DNA of 64,000 nt from Flavobacteriaceae bacterium MAR_2009_75 (GCA_002813285.1 PHTZ01000001.1:3161501-3225500), one strand, 5' to 3'; positions 43,388-52,927 are shown, numbered from the stretch's first letter. Program-made: numbers and translations. Notes: generated from the sequence alone by a model not told the origin.

Positions 43388-44902
43388 ATGGCGATTCCGC
43401 TCTTTAATTCTATTGCTTCTTGGTTGCTCAAAAAGCGCTTTCATCAAATTGAACTTTTCCTCAAATATCCAGAAGAAGTTCAAGAAGAGTTATTGCAACA
43501 GCTACTTGATTTCGCTGAAGACACTGAAATCGGTCAGAGATATGAATTCGAATCTATAGAAAATTATAAGACCTTTCGAGAGCGTTTACCCATTGTTAGT
43601 TATGAAGAAATAGAACCAGTTATCGAACGAACGAGAAGAGGTGAGCAAAATCTTTTTTGGCCTACCTCTATTAAATGGTTCGCAAAGAGTAGTGGCACCA
43701 CTAATGCAAAGAGCAAATTTATACCAGTAAGTTCAGAGGCTCTTGAAGACTGTCATTATAAATCTGGTAAAGATTTACTCTGCCTGTATTTAAACAATAA
43801 CGAAAATTCTCAATTGTTTACCGGTAAGAGTCTACGTCTGGGAGGTAGTAAAGAATTGTATCAAGACAATGGTTCCTTCTTTGGTGATCTGTCGGCTATA
43901 CTTATCGATAATATGCCCCTTTGGGCAGAATTTAGCAGCACCCCTAGTAACAAAGTCTCTTTGATGAGTGAATGGGAAAGTAAGCTAAAAGCGATAATTG
44001 AAGAGAGTAGGCAAGAAAATGTAACAAGTTTGGCCGGCGTGCCTTCTTGGATGTTGGTTTTGCTCAATAACGTACTCGAGGAAACAGGTAAGGAAAATCT
44101 ATTTCAGGTTTGGGAAAATTTAGAAGTTTATTTTCATGGTGGGGTTAGCTTCAACCCCTATAAAGAGCAATATAAAAAATTGTTTCCAAGAAAGAGTTTT
44201 AAGTATTACGAAATTTATAATGCTTCGGAGGGTTTCTTTGCGATTCAAGACCGCAATGGCGCCGATGACCTTTTGCTGATGTTGGATTATGGTATTTTTT
44301 ACGAGTTTATTCCGATGGATGCCTATGGCACCGAACGCGAGCAAGCTATGCCTCTTTGGGAGGTTAGGGTTGGAGAGAATTATGCCATAATCATAACAAC
44401 TAATGCAGGGCTGTGGCGGTATAAGATTGGCGATACTGTTAGGTTTACCTCAACGGATCCGTATCGCATCAAAGTTACCGGTCGAACCAAACATCATATA
44501 AATGTATTTGGTGAAGAGTTGATTATTGAAAATACGGAGGAGGCTTTAAAGAGTGTATGCAAGAAAACCGGTAGTGAAATTAAAGATTATACCGCTGGCC
44601 CAGTTTTTATGGAGGGTAAGGAAAAGGGCGCACATGAGTGGATTATTGAATTCAGAACCCCGCCAGAAGACCTTGATTATTTTACTGAATTTCTAGACAA
44701 TGCTCTAAAGTCGCTTAATTCAGATTATGAGGCCAAGCGTTATAACAATATTACCCTGAACAGACCAAAAGTTCATGTTGCAAGACAAAACCTTTTTTAT
44801 GACTGGCTAAAAGCTAAGGATAAATTGGGGGGGCAGCACAAGATTCCGAGATTATCGAATAAGAGGGACTATATCGAAGAATTACTTCAGATGAACAATT
44901 AA
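43388..44902 (+). CDS. GH3 auxin-responsive promoter family protein (acyl-acid amido synthetase fold)
   Basis: 504 residues. The GH3 family belongs to the ANL adenylating superfamily. Visible elements are KWFAKSSGTTNAKSKFIPVS (ATP-binding loop), YYEIYNASEGFFAIQD, and LWRYKIGDTVRFTS with VTGRTKHHINVFGEELI at the hinge to the C-terminal domain. Plant GH3 enzymes conjugate amino acids to hormones; bacterial members are common in Bacteroidota but their substrates are unknown. Cytoplasmic. It is followed by a small alpha/beta hydrolase 74 bases downstream, so one could make and the other cleave a conjugate; that is speculation. Confidence 0.9.
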   Translation: MAIPLFNSIASWLLKKRFHQIELFLKYPEEVQEELLQQLLDFAEDTEIGQRYEFESIENYKTFRERLPIVSYEEIEPVIERTRRGEQNLFWPTSIKWFAKSSGTTNAKSKFIPVSSEALEDCHYKSGKDLLCLYLNNNENSQLFTGKSLRLGGSKELYQDNGSFFGDLSAILIDNMPLWAEFSSTPSNKVSLMSEWESKLKAIIEESRQENVTSLAGVPSWMLVLLNNVLEETGKENLFQVWENLEVYFHGGVSFNPYKEQYKKLFPRKSFKYYEIYNASEGFFAIQDRNGADDLLLMLDYGIFYEFIPMDAYGTEREQAMPLWEVRVGENYAIIITTNAGLWRYKIGDTVRFTSTDPYRIKVTGRTKHHINVFGEELIIENTEEALKSVCKKTGSEIKDYTAGPVFMEGKEKGAHEWIIEFRTPPEDLDYFTEFLDNALKSLNSDYEAKRYNNITLNRPKVHVARQNLFYDWLKAKDKLGGQHKIPRLSNKRDYIEELLQMNN

Positions 44903-44976
44903 ATAGTAAGATTTGTCGTTTATTGATGAAATTGGATTGCTAAACATTAACTTCGACTATCTTAAACTATAAAATT

Positions 44977-45540
44977 ATGGCTGAAAGACTTGTAATCGTA
45001 TCCGATATGTGGGGTGCAAAAAAAGCCCTCTGGATAACCTCGTACTTAGGCTATCTTCAGCAATATTTCGACATCACGTTTTACGACAGTCAGCAATTGG
45101 CCAATCTAAAGCTTACCGTGAATTCTGAAGAGAACATACACAATGCTTTTGTAAATGGTGGAATTGATACTGCAGTAGCCCATCTACTTCATAAAGAAAA
45201 ACAGCCCGCTCATTATTTATGTTTTAGTATGGGAGGTGCCATTGCTTGGAAAGCAGGTATTCAAGGTTTACCTATGAAGTCGTTGTACACGGTTTCTTCA
45301 ACACGTATAAGGTCAGAAGAAACTAAACCTGATTGCCCTATCGATGTTATCTTCGGAGATAGCGATATGTATAGGCCTAAGGCCAATTGGTATGAAAAAT
45401 TGGCTATTAAAGCAGAGTTGATTTCAGGCTTTGGTCATAACATGTACACCGATGATAAAATAATTCAGAAAGTGTGCTTAGATCTTCTGGATAAGGTTAC
45501 ACAGAAAGTAAAGAAAACTAAAAAAGAAAAAGCGGTTTAA
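44977..45540 (+). CDS. Small alpha/beta-hydrolase-fold protein
   Basis: 187 residues, short for the fold. The nucleophile elbow is YLCFSMGGAIAWK (FSMGG) near residue 80-85; a candidate acid is in VIFGDSDMY and the His in SGFGHNMYTD. There is no signal peptide, so it is cytoplasmic. The C-terminus is very basic (KVKKTKKEKAV) and its coding end forms the left arm of the terminator at 45527-45553. The substrate is unknown; the lack of a cap domain argues against large substrates. It may be co-transcribed with the GH3 gene. Confidence 0.75.
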   Translation: MAERLVIVSDMWGAKKALWITSYLGYLQQYFDITFYDSQQLANLKLTVNSEENIHNAFVNGGIDTAVAHLLHKEKQPAHYLCFSMGGAIAWKAGIQGLPMKSLYTVSSTRIRSEETKPDCPIDVIFGDSDMYRPKANWYEKLAIKAELISGFGHNMYTDDKIIQKVCLDLLDKVTQKVKKTKKEKAV

Positions 45541-45553
45541 TTAAACCGCTTTT
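45527..45553. terminator. Bidirectional terminator overlapping the hydrolase stop codon
   Basis: AAAAAGCGGTTT pairs with AAACCGCTTTTT around AATT, with T-rich sequence beyond. It includes the last codons and stop of the hydrolase gene and also faces the end of clpX from the other side. Confidence 0.88.
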
Positions 45554-45602
45554 TCTTTTTGATTTCTATTCGTAAATTTTACGTAAACAAGGTGTCCCTG
45601 TT

Positions 45603-46838
45603 TTAGGAAACTGCCTTTAACTTCTTGATTGTTTCTCGAGATAATTTGTCTTCGGCATACGGTTTGGTCACCTTAAATTCGGTATCACCGTTGCTTGGCA
45701 TCTCGAACATTGCATCAGTGAAGATTGCTTCGCATAGCGAACGTAAGCCTCTCGCGCCCAATTTGTACTCAATAGCCTTTTCAACAATATAGTCTAAAGC
45801 TTGATCGGTAATAGTGAATGTGATATCATCCATTCCGAAGAGTTTCTCATACTGTTTTATGATGGCGTTCTTTGGTTCCGTTAGAATAGCTCTCAACGTT
45901 TTGGCATCAAGAGGGTTCATATGCGTCAGAACAGGAAGCCTTCCTATTATTTCCGGTATAAGTCCGAATTCTTTTAAATCCTTCGGAATAATATACTGAA
46001 GCATGTTCTCTTGATCAAGACCATCATCTGTTTTAGCGGCACTATAACCAATAGCCTGCATATTCAAGCGTTTGGTAATTGCCCGCTCAATGCCGTCAAA
46101 AGCTCCACCTGCGATAAATAATATGTTTTCCGTATTTACTTCGATGAACTTTTGATCCGGATGTTTTCTACCGCCTTTTGGCGGTACATTGACCACGGTA
46201 CCCTCAAGCAATTTCAACAAACCTTGTTGAACACCCTCGCCAGACACATCTCTAGTGATCGATGGGTTGTCGCTCTTACGGGCAATCTTGTCTATTTCGT
46301 CAATAAAAACGATACCGCGTTCTGCCTTTTCCAAGTTGTAATCAGCTGCCTGTAATAGACGCGTTAAAATACTTTCAACATCTTCACCCACATAACCCGC
46401 TTCGGTCAATACCGTGGCATCTACGATAGCCAAGGGTACGTTGAGCATTCTTGCAATGGTTTTGGCCATGAGGGTTTTACCCGTGCCTGTTTGACCGACC
46501 ATTATAATATTACTTTTCTGAATTTCTATATCGTCTTCTTTAGACTTAGGCTGTAGAAGTCTTTTATAGTGATTGTAAACTGCTACCGACATTACTTTCT
46601 TGGTACGTTCTTGCCCAATAATATAAGTATCTAAAAAGTCTTTTATATCAAGTGGTTTCTTGAGGGTAAGTTCTGATGAAAGATCGTTGGTCTTGGTTTG
46701 TCTAGATTCTTCCGCAACTATACCATGAGCCTGTTCGATACAACGGTCACAGATATGCGCATCTAAACCAGCAATCAATAAATTGGTTTCAGGCTTCTTT
46801 CTTCCACAAAACGAACATTCTAAATTTTCCTTTGCCAT
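45603..46838 (-). CDS. clpX: ATP-dependent Clp protease ATP-binding subunit ClpX
   Basis: 411 residues, normal length. The N-terminal zinc-binding domain has Cys8, Cys11, Cys30 and Cys33 (CSFC ... CDRC). The AAA+ module has Walker [10 protein letters not shown], Walker [16 protein letters not shown], and the pore loop region near AGYVGEDVE. It unfolds substrates and feeds them to ClpP in the cytoplasm. It follows clpP on the minus strand with a 94-bp gap that contains no terminator, so the two are probably one transcript. Confidence 0.98.
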   Translation of the reverse strand: MAKENLECSFCGRKKPETNLLIAGLDAHICDRCIEQAHGIVAEESRQTKTNDLSSELTLKKPLDIKDFLDTYIIGQERTKKVMSVAVYNHYKRLLQPKSKEDDIEIQKSNIIMVGQTGTGKTLMAKTIARMLNVPLAIVDATVLTEAGYVGEDVESILTRLLQAADYNLEKAERGIVFIDEIDKIARKSDNPSITRDVSGEGVQQGLLKLLEGTVVNVPPKGGRKHPDQKFIEVNTENILFIAGGAFDGIERAITKRLNMQAIGYSAAKTDDGLDQENMLQYIIPKDLKEFGLIPEIIGRLPVLTHMNPLDAKTLRAILTEPKNAIIKQYEKLFGMDDITFTITDQALDYIVEKAIEYKLGARGLRSLCEAIFTDAMFEMPSNGDTEFKVTKPYAEDKLSRETIKKLKAVS

Positions 46839-46932
46839 ATATATGTGCTTACAATCAAAAAGAAACGAATTTCTTTTCGATTTGGTTTTCTCTTTCAGTT
46901 GAAAACCTTTGTTATTCGATGTTTGGTCGAAA

Positions 46933-47625
46933 TTACTCTTTGCCCCTTACTAAAATCTCATCGATCATACCGTAGGCTTTGGCTTCTTCGGCTTTCATCC
47001 AATAATCACGATCACTGTCATCATTAACTTTATCGATGGTTTGGCCCGAGTGCTTAGCTATTATTTCGTAAAGCTCTTGTTTGAGTTTAAGAATTTCGCG
47101 AGCTGTTATTTCAATATCACTGGCTTGACCTTGTGCCCCGCCCATGGGTTGGTGAATCATGACCCGAGAATGTGGTAGGCCACTTCTCTTGTCTTTGGCA
47201 CCTGCACATAGTAATACTGCGCCCATTGAAGCAGCCATACCCGTACATATCGTAGCAACATCAGGAGCGATAAATTGCATGGTATCATAGATACCAAGAC
47301 CAGCATATACACTGCCACCAGGGGAGTTGATATATATTTGAATGTCTTTAGCAGAATCGGTACTGGCCAAGAACAGCAACTGTGCTTGAACAATATTTGC
47401 TACCTGATCATTGATGCCGGTTCCTAAAAAGATGATTCGGTCCATCATCAATCGAGAAAAGACATCCATGGCAACAGCGTTCATCTGTCTTTCTTCAATA
47501 ATATTAGGTGTTAAGCCTACAGGGTACATACTGCTTAAAATAGTGTCGTAATAAGTACTGCTAATACCTTGGTCTTTTATAGCGTATTTCTTGAATTCTT
47601 TAGAGTAATCCATGTTTTCGTTCAA
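46933..47625 (-). CDS. clpP: ATP-dependent Clp protease proteolytic subunit ClpP
   Basis: 230 residues. The catalytic triad is Ser133 (GMAASMG), His158 ([10 protein letters not shown]) and Asp207 (DSDRDYWM). The N-terminus is about 30 residues longer than the mature E. coli protein and is expected to be processed. It forms the tetradecameric protease chamber with ClpX caps. It lies between tig and clpX, but a terminator separates it from tig. Confidence 0.98.
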   Translation of the reverse strand: MNENMDYSKEFKKYAIKDQGISSTYYDTILSSMYPVGLTPNIIEERQMNAVAMDVFSRLMMDRIIFLGTGINDQVANIVQAQLLFLASTDSAKDIQIYINSPGGSVYAGLGIYDTMQFIAPDVATICTGMAASMGAVLLCAGAKDKRSGLPHSRVMIHQPMGGAQGQASDIEITAREILKLKQELYEIIAKHSGQTIDKVNDDSDRDYWMKAEEAKAYGMIDEILVRGKE

Positions 47626-47650
47626 TGTTTAAATACCCGAAGGTAAAAGA

Positions 47651-47684
47651 TAAAAAAAAGTGCCGAAAATCAATTTCCGGCACT
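47651..47684 (-). terminator. Rho-independent terminator between tig and clpP
   Basis: Read on the minus strand, AGTGCCG pairs with CGGCACT (with further pairing inside) and is followed by eight T. It would end the trigger factor transcript before clpP. Confidence 0.8.
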
Positions 47685-47712
47685 GTAAAGATACTTATTA
47701 TTTTCCGGAAAA

Positions 47713-49035
47713 TTAACCGTAGACCTCCTTCACAAAGTCTTCGTAAGTAATCTCCTTTTCCTTTAGATTTACTTTTTCTTTGTAAAGCGTAAGCAGTTTT
47801 TGGCTCATTAATTGTTCAGACAAACGCTTCACTTCATCTTGGTTGCCCAACACCCTTGCAGCGATATTGTCCAATTCCTCTTCTTGCGGATTCAATTGAC
47901 CAAATTGTGCCATTTGAGACTTAATGAAGCCTTTGGCAAATTCTTTTAATTCGTCGAATTCGATATTAAGGTCGTTATCCTTGATGATTTTTCCTTCGAT
48001 TAATTGATAACGAAGTCCTTTCTCCGATTTTTCGTACTCTTCGTTGGCTTGTTCCTCAGAAAGAGGTTCCTCACCTGTCATCTGAATCCATTTGGTCAAG
48101 AAATCAGTAGGCAATTCAAATTTTGTGTTTTCGATGAAGTACTCAGTGATGTCGTTAAGCAATTTTTGATCTGCCTGCTGTTCAAACTGCTTTTCAGAAT
48201 CTTCTTTGATACGTTCTTTAAGTTCTTTTTCTGACTTGACCTCATCTTTACCGAAAAGTTTATCGAACAACTCTTGGTCCATAGTAGCTAATTCACGCTC
48301 ATTTATCTCTTCGATGGTGAAAGTGGTTTCGATATCAAGACCTTCGACTTTTTCTTGAGAAATACCTAAAACACTAGAAAGAAGGTAATCTTCTTTGAAA
48401 AGACCTTTTGTCTTTAAAGTTACTGAATCACCGACTTTTTTGCCTTTTAGTGCATCAAGCGCTTTTTTGCTCTTTACTTTGTCTAGTTCAAGAGTCGATT
48501 TGTTGTCGATTTCTTCCTCTTCGTTCTTGAAGGTGCCAGTAACCTCGTAATCTTTAGCCACTTCATCTTTACTGACCAACTTGCCATATTGCTTTAGAAT
48601 ACGCTCAACTTGCTCATCGACCATTTTCTTGTCGGCAACAATTTTATATTGAGTCAGTGGTTTCTTGGTCTTTAGGGGTACTTCAAAATCAGGCGCTAGA
48701 CCTAATTCGAATTCGAAGTTAAGTTCTTCTTTGTCCCAATCGAAATTATCTTGCTGTTTCGGAAGGGGATTACCTAGAACATCTAATTTTTCTTCCGTAA
48801 GGTATTTGTTCAAATTGTCTTGTAGCAATTTGTTCACCTCATCTACCAAAACGGCTTTACCGTACTGCTTTTTTATCAAGCCCATGGGTACATTACCTTT
48901 TCTAAAACCGGGAATGTTCGCAGACTTGCGGTAATCTTTTAATATACCATCTACTTTATCTTGATAATCTTCTTTAGTGATGGCTACTTTTACGACGGCG
49001 TTCAAGTCGTCGATCTGTTCTTTTGTGATGTTCAT
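47713..49035 (-). CDS. tig: Trigger factor, ribosome-associated chaperone
   Basis: 440 residues. The N-terminal ribosome-binding domain carries the signature region FRKGNVPMGLIKKQYGKAVLVDEV. A middle PPIase-like domain appears degenerate (about 150-240: GTFKNEEEEIDNKSTL, GKKVGDSVTL), and the long helical C-terminal arms follow. It binds nascent chains at the ribosome exit. It sits upstream of clpP and clpX as in many bacteria, but with its own terminator and promoter here. Confidence 0.95.
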   Translation of the reverse strand: MNITKEQIDDLNAVVKVAITKEDYQDKVDGILKDYRKSANIPGFRKGNVPMGLIKKQYGKAVLVDEVNKLLQDNLNKYLTEEKLDVLGNPLPKQQDNFDWDKEELNFEFELGLAPDFEVPLKTKKPLTQYKIVADKKMVDEQVERILKQYGKLVSKDEVAKDYEVTGTFKNEEEEIDNKSTLELDKVKSKKALDALKGKKVGDSVTLKTKGLFKEDYLLSSVLGISQEKVEGLDIETTFTIEEINERELATMDQELFDKLFGKDEVKSEKELKERIKEDSEKQFEQQADQKLLNDITEYFIENTKFELPTDFLTKWIQMTGEEPLSEEQANEEYEKSEKGLRYQLIEGKIIKDNDLNIEFDELKEFAKGFIKSQMAQFGQLNPQEEELDNIAARVLGNQDEVKRLSEQLMSQKLLTLYKEKVNLKEKEITYEDFVKEVYG

Positions 49036-49069
49036 CTAAATCTTCTTTTTGTTTCCAGAAAATGGGATG

Positions 49070-49100
49070 CAAAAATACTATAATTAATGAAGCCTACCAA
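49070..49100 (-). promoter_or_regulatory. Promoter of tig
   Basis: On the minus strand, TTG (49098-49100) and TATTTTTG (49070-49077) are separated by 20 bases, matching the Bacteroidota -33/-7 pair. Transcription would begin around 49064, about 30 bases before the tig ATG. Confidence 0.65.
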
Positions 49101-49140
49101 GTTTTTTAAGTTATTGAAATTCAATCTGTCGCTAAGATGT

Positions 49141-49482
49141 TTAATCCTCTTTTAAAACCGAGAAAAGTATTGATTGTAAAAGAGATAATAAGAGACTGAA
49201 TAAAAGTGCCCACCAAATGCCGTCAACGGCAAAACCATCGATGAGGTTATCGGCCAATAAAATAATAATTGCATTAATAATGAGAAGAAAAAGCCCCAAG
49301 GTCAAAATGGTGACCGGTAAAGTGAGAATAACCAGAATAGGCTTGACGATAAAATTCAAAAGGCTAAGTACAACAGCCACAATAATAGCCGTAATATAAC
49401 TGTCGACTGATACATTTGGAAGCACTTTGGATAAAATAACCACGGCTAGGGCGCTCAGAAGAATTCTTAGTATGAGTTTCAT
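49141..49482 (-). CDS. Phage holin family 4-like small membrane protein
   Basis: 113 residues with four hydrophobic helices. It fits the Phage_holin_4_2 (PF04020-type) family common in bacterial chromosomes (ILLSALAVVILSKVLPNVSV, LSLLNFIVKPILVILTLPVTILTLGLF, and the C-terminal WWALLFSLLLSLLQS). Despite the family name, chromosomal copies are not known to act in phage lysis, and no phage genes are near. It is a single gene between tig and the hydrolase, in the inner membrane. Confidence 0.88.
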   Translation of the reverse strand: MKLILRILLSALAVVILSKVLPNVSVDSYITAIIVAVVLSLLNFIVKPILVILTLPVTILTLGLFLLIINAIIILLADNLIDGFAVDGIWWALLFSLLLSLLQSILFSVLKED

Positions 49483-49555
49483 AATTAATGATTTAAAATT
49501 ATAATCTGCAAGTTTGTGATACTTCTAAAAGTAAGATATATTTTAAAGTCTCTAA

Positions 49556-50329
49556 TTAGTCGACAAGAAATACTATCGATTTTTCGAAAAACTCTTTGGG
49601 GTTTTCGGCATGAAGCCAATGCCCAGAATTACTGATAGTTTCCAACTGTGCTGCAGGAAAATGTTTTTTAATATCGGGCATATCACCCTCCATAACATAT
49701 TCAGAACGGTCACCGCGTAAAAATAGGGTAGGGCCGGCAAAAGTCTCCGTAAAACCTATATTTTCACCCACTTCTTCCATTTTTTGGCTCAGCACTTCTA
49801 GGTTGAACCGAAACCCAAGCTTTCCTTTTTCAACCCAATACAGGCTTTTAAGTAAAAATTGCCGGGTACCGAAATCTGAAATATGCTCAGAAAGTTGTTT
49901 ATCGGCTTCACCTCGTGAAGAAATATTTTCGATTTCCAACTTGTTCAATCCGTCAATTATGGGTTGATGATGAGGTGGGTAATATTTAGGGGCGATATCG
50001 GCAATGATTAGTTTGTCTACTAATTCTGGATAAGTGCAGGCGAACTGCATTGCTGTTTTACCTCCCATCGAGTGGCCAATAATGGTAGCTTTTGAAATGT
50101 GGTGTTCTTTCATGTAGGCCTTTAGGTCACCAGCAAGTAAATCGTAATTAAAATCAGAAGACCAAAAACTTTTGCCATGATTTCGTTGATCGATTAGATG
50201 AACCTCAAAGCCTTCTTCGGCATATTGACCGCCCAAAGTTTTCCAATTGTCCAACATCCCTAGAAAACCATGTAAAATTAATAGAGGTTGCCCTTCGCCA
50301 ATTATTTTCGAATGGAGTGTCTCGCTCAT
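49556..50329 (-). CDS. Alpha/beta-fold hydrolase (YbfF-like esterase)
   Basis: ATG at 50329 ([21 protein letters not shown]) is chosen because it overlaps the pdxJ stop by four bases (ATGA) and matches where homologous folds begin. 257 residues. The oxyanion region is LILHGFLG (17-24), the nucleophile Ser87 lies in GHSMGG, the acid is probably the Asp in [10 protein letters not shown], and the His is in [10 protein letters not shown]. It resembles E. coli YbfF-type acyl-CoA/carboxyl esterases. Cytoplasmic. Translational coupling to pdxJ suggests matched expression, though no B6 role is known. Confidence 0.9.
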   Translation of the reverse strand: MSETLHSKIIGEGQPLLILHGFLGMLDNWKTLGGQYAEEGFEVHLIDQRNHGKSFWSSDFNYDLLAGDLKAYMKEHHISKATIIGHSMGGKTAMQFACTYPELVDKLIIADIAPKYYPPHHQPIIDGLNKLEIENISSRGEADKQLSEHISDFGTRQFLLKSLYWVEKGKLGFRFNLEVLSQKMEEVGENIGFTETFAGPTLFLRGDRSEYVMEGDMPDIKKHFPAAQLETISNSGHWLHAENPKEFFEKSIVFLVD

Positions 50330-51042
50330 TTTAATCGATTTAAATACATGTTTACTACATTGTCTAGACCTAAATAGAGTGATTCGCATATGAGCGCATG
50401 CCCAATTGAAACTTCTAGAAGGTTTGGTACATTTTCTTTGAAATATTTTGTGTTATCAAGACTCAGGTCATGCCCTGCATTTATACCCAGGCCCAATGCA
50501 TGTGCCGCAATGGCAGCTTCGGTAAAGGGGGCGACAGCTTCCTGATGTTTGTTTTGACCGTAGGCTACCGCATAACTTTCTGTGTAAAGTTCGATTCTGT
50601 CGGTTCCGGTTTCGGCAGCGCCTTCGACCATTTTTACCGCTGGGTCGACAAAAATAGAAGTGCGAATACCTTCGTTTTTAAAGGTGGATATGATGTCTTT
50701 CAAGAAATTTTTGTGTTCTAGGGTGTCCCAACCAGCATTGGAGGTGATGGCATCGACCGCATCGGGAACTAAAGTAACTTGCGCCGGTTTAACCTCTAAA
50801 ACCAAATCAATAAATTGAGATACGGGGTTGCCCTCTATGTTCAATTCTGTAGTAACGACTTTTTTTAAATCTCGAGCATCTTGGTATTTAATGTGTCGCT
50901 CATCGGGTCGAGGATGAATTGTGATTCCTTGACCGCCAAAAGATTCAATATCCATTGCGGCCTTCAGTAAATCGGGCATATTGCCGCCACGTGCATTTCT
51001 TAGCGTTGCGATTTTATTGATGTTGACACTGAGTTTCGTCAT
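50326..51042 (-). CDS. pdxJ: Pyridoxine 5'-phosphate synthase PdxJ
   Basis: 238 residues, a TIM barrel of normal length. Diagnostic segments are [42 protein letters not shown] and [16 protein letters not shown]. It condenses 3-amino-2-oxopropyl phosphate with deoxyxylulose 5-phosphate in the last ring-forming step of DXP-dependent vitamin B6 synthesis. It is divergent from the CBS gene and coupled to the hydrolase downstream. Confidence 0.97.
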   Translation of the reverse strand: MTKLSVNINKIATLRNARGGNMPDLLKAAMDIESFGGQGITIHPRPDERHIKYQDARDLKKVVTTELNIEGNPVSQFIDLVLEVKPAQVTLVPDAVDAITSNAGWDTLEHKNFLKDIISTFKNEGIRTSIFVDPAVKMVEGAAETGTDRIELYTESYAVAYGQNKHQEAVAPFTEAAIAAHALGLGINAGHDLSLDNTKYFKENVPNLLEVSIGHALICESLYLGLDNVVNMYLNRLK

Positions 51043-51068
51043 TTACCGATGGTTTTTACCGTTTAGCA

Positions 51069-51092
51069 CAAAAATACGAATTAGGCATGCCT
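51069..51092 (-). promoter_or_regulatory. Candidate promoter of pdxJ with a palindrome
   Basis: TATTTTTG on the minus strand (51069-51076) is a -7 match 27 bases before the pdxJ ATG. A perfect 10-base palindrome, AGGCATGCCT (51083-51092), lies in the spacer where a regulator could block RNA polymerase. No good -33 TTG is seen. Confidence 0.35.
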
Positions 51093-51135
51093 TTTGAGAC
51101 TTTAAATTAGTATTTTGCGTTTAATAGACAGAGCT

Positions 51136-51792
51136 ATGCAGATCCAATCACACATATTGACGAATATTCCTGCTTTTGAAGTTGAAGATTCTCTTTCACC
51201 TGTTATCGATTTTTTTAAAGAGAATACTTTTTCTCATGTGGCGGTGGTAGAAAACGATGTTTTTTTAGGTCTACTTGCTGAAGATGACATTGAGAATTTT
51301 GATGTTTCTGAGCAAGTCGATCAATACCGATACGAGTTAGATACGTTTTTCGTAAGAAAAGAGACCGGTTGGTTAGATGTATTAGAGGCGTTTGCGAGAA
51401 ACGAGGCAAACATAGTTCCGGTTATCGATGATCACGGTAGGGTAGAGGGGTATTATGACCTTACCGATATTGTTGGTGTTTTTATAGATACTCCGTTTTT
51501 CACCGAACCTGGTGGTATAATTGTGGTCGCAAAAGGCATAAAAGATTACTCCTTTAGTGAAATCGCCCAAATCGTAGAGAGTAATAACACCAAATTGATC
51601 GGGGCTTTTATAACGGATTCAAGAAACGATGTTATTCAGATAACCATAAAGGTTTCTTCATCTGATTTAAATGATATTCTTCAAACCTTCCGTAGGTATA
51701 ATTACAATGTTATTTTCGGAAATAGCGATGATCAATTCTTGCAAGATTTAAAAGAACGATCTGACTATTTAGATAAGTATCTTAATGTCTAG
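51136..51792 (+). CDS. CBS-domain protein
   Basis: ATG 51136 (MQIQSHILTNIPAFEVEDSL) is preferred to an in-frame TTG at 51115. 218 residues. Two CBS motifs form one Bateman module in residues 1-125 (FSHVAVVENDVFLGLLAEDDI and NIVPVIDDHGRVEGYYDLTDI). A C-terminal part of about 90 residues is ACT-like in its pattern (GGIIVVAKGIKDYSFSEIAQIV, NDVIQITIKVS). CBS domains usually sense adenine nucleotides. Its target is unknown. It precedes nadK by 107 bp. Confidence 0.85.
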   Translation: MQIQSHILTNIPAFEVEDSLSPVIDFFKENTFSHVAVVENDVFLGLLAEDDIENFDVSEQVDQYRYELDTFFVRKETGWLDVLEAFARNEANIVPVIDDHGRVEGYYDLTDIVGVFIDTPFFTEPGGIIVVAKGIKDYSFSEIAQIVESNNTKLIGAFITDSRNDVIQITIKVSSSDLNDILQTFRRYNYNVIFGNSDDQFLQDLKERSDYLDKYLNV

Positions 51793-51844
51793 TTTTTTTG
51801 TGGTAATTACTTTGTAAAACTTCTATTTACAGATTCGCTTTAGT

Positions 51845-51875
51845 TATTTTTGTTGTAGAAGGAGGATTTTCTCCT
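51845..51875 (+). promoter_or_regulatory. nadK promoter box and leader hairpin
   Basis: TATTTTTG (51845-51852) matches the -7 box; a small hairpin AGGAG-GATTTT-CTCCT follows at 51860-51875 in the predicted leader of nadK. The -33 element is not convincing. Confidence 0.4.
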
Positions 51876-51899
51876 GATCATCAAAGATGAAATTAGTGT

Positions 51900-52781
51900 A
51901 TGAAAGTTGCCATTTATAGTCAAATGTATCAAGAAGATACTTGTGAATATGTTTCGCGGCTGTTGAACGAACTTCATAAGCATGAGGCCGATGTAGTAAT
52001 TGAAGAAGAGTTTTATTCATTCTTTACCGCAAACACCATAGCTCAAGAATATGCTACTTTTAATCAGCATTCGGGTCTTGATGCATCATTCGATATATTG
52101 GTTAGTTTTGGTGGAGATGGAACTATTTTAAGAGCCACTACTTTTGTGAAAGATTCGGGTGTGCCCATGGTCGGTGTGAATACGGGGCGCCTTGGTTTTT
52201 TATCTACTTTTAATAAAGAAGAGGTGCAGAACGTCGTTCAGCAGTTTGTAGAAGGCAATTATTCTATTGTAGAGCGAAGTCTGGTAGAGGTGAGTGCAGA
52301 ATCGAGTATTCCAGAGTTGACCGAATTGAACTTTGCACTGAACGAGATTACGATAAGTAGAAAAGATACCACCTCGATGATTACCGTTGAGACGTACCTT
52401 AATAAAGAGTACCTAACTTCTTATTGGGCAGATGGATTAATAATATCTACACCTACCGGGTCAACAGGTTATTCTTTAAGTTGTGGTGGCCCCGTAATAG
52501 AGCCTACCGCAAAATCGTTAGTGTTGACTCCTATTGCTCCACATAATCTCAATGCAAGGCCTTTGGTGATTTCTGACGATACCGAAATTCGGCTTCGGGT
52601 TTCCGGTAGAGAAGAAAATCATCTTATTTCACTGGATTCTAGGATAGCTTCGGTAGAGAACGGCAAAGAAATTTTGGTGAGAAAGGCAGATTTTACCGTG
52701 AAAATGATTGAGTTCGCTTCAGAGAGTTTTCTAAAAACCTTACGCAACAAATTGCTTTGGGGCGAAGATCGCCGTAATTGA
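51900..52781 (+). CDS. nadK: NAD kinase
   Basis: 293 residues. The catalytic GGDGT is at 71-75, followed by ILRATTF; VNTGRLGFLSTF and the second conserved segment WADGLIISTPTGSTGYSLSCGGP identify the family. It phosphorylates NAD to NADP in the cytoplasm. In this phylum it is usually next to the pdxJ/CBS genes and the DUF6089-uppS-bamA operon, as here. Confidence 0.97.
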   Translation: MKVAIYSQMYQEDTCEYVSRLLNELHKHEADVVIEEEFYSFFTANTIAQEYATFNQHSGLDASFDILVSFGGDGTILRATTFVKDSGVPMVGVNTGRLGFLSTFNKEEVQNVVQQFVEGNYSIVERSLVEVSAESSIPELTELNFALNEITISRKDTTSMITVETYLNKEYLTSYWADGLIISTPTGSTGYSLSCGGPVIEPTAKSLVLTPIAPHNLNARPLVISDDTEIRLRVSGREENHLISLDSRIASVENGKEILVRKADFTVKMIEFASESFLKTLRNKLLWGEDRRN

Positions 52782-52879
52782 TAAATTGGCAGGCAATAAA
52801 ATACTGCAAATGCTGTTTATCTTGTGAGAGCATTAATGAACTTGGTAGAACTTTTTGTGGGTAAAAGTTCAAAAGGTTC

Positions 52880-52909
52880 AATATAACAGTTGTCTGCAAT
52901 TGTTATATT
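52880..52909 (+). promoter_or_regulatory. 13-bp inverted repeat before the DUF6089-uppS-bamA operon
   Basis: AATATAACAGTTG (52880-52892) and CAATTGTTATATT (52897-52909) pair along 13 positions with one G-T wobble and a TCTG loop. No T run follows, and the next gene starts 18 bases later. It could be an operator or a leader hairpin near the ribosome-binding site. Confidence 0.55.
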
Positions 52910-52927
52910 CGCAAACTAATTTTATAT

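Noticed and set aside
49141-49482. Holin-like gene as a sign of prophage
   Set aside because: This holin-named family is common as a lone chromosomal gene in bacteria, and no phage gene is near.
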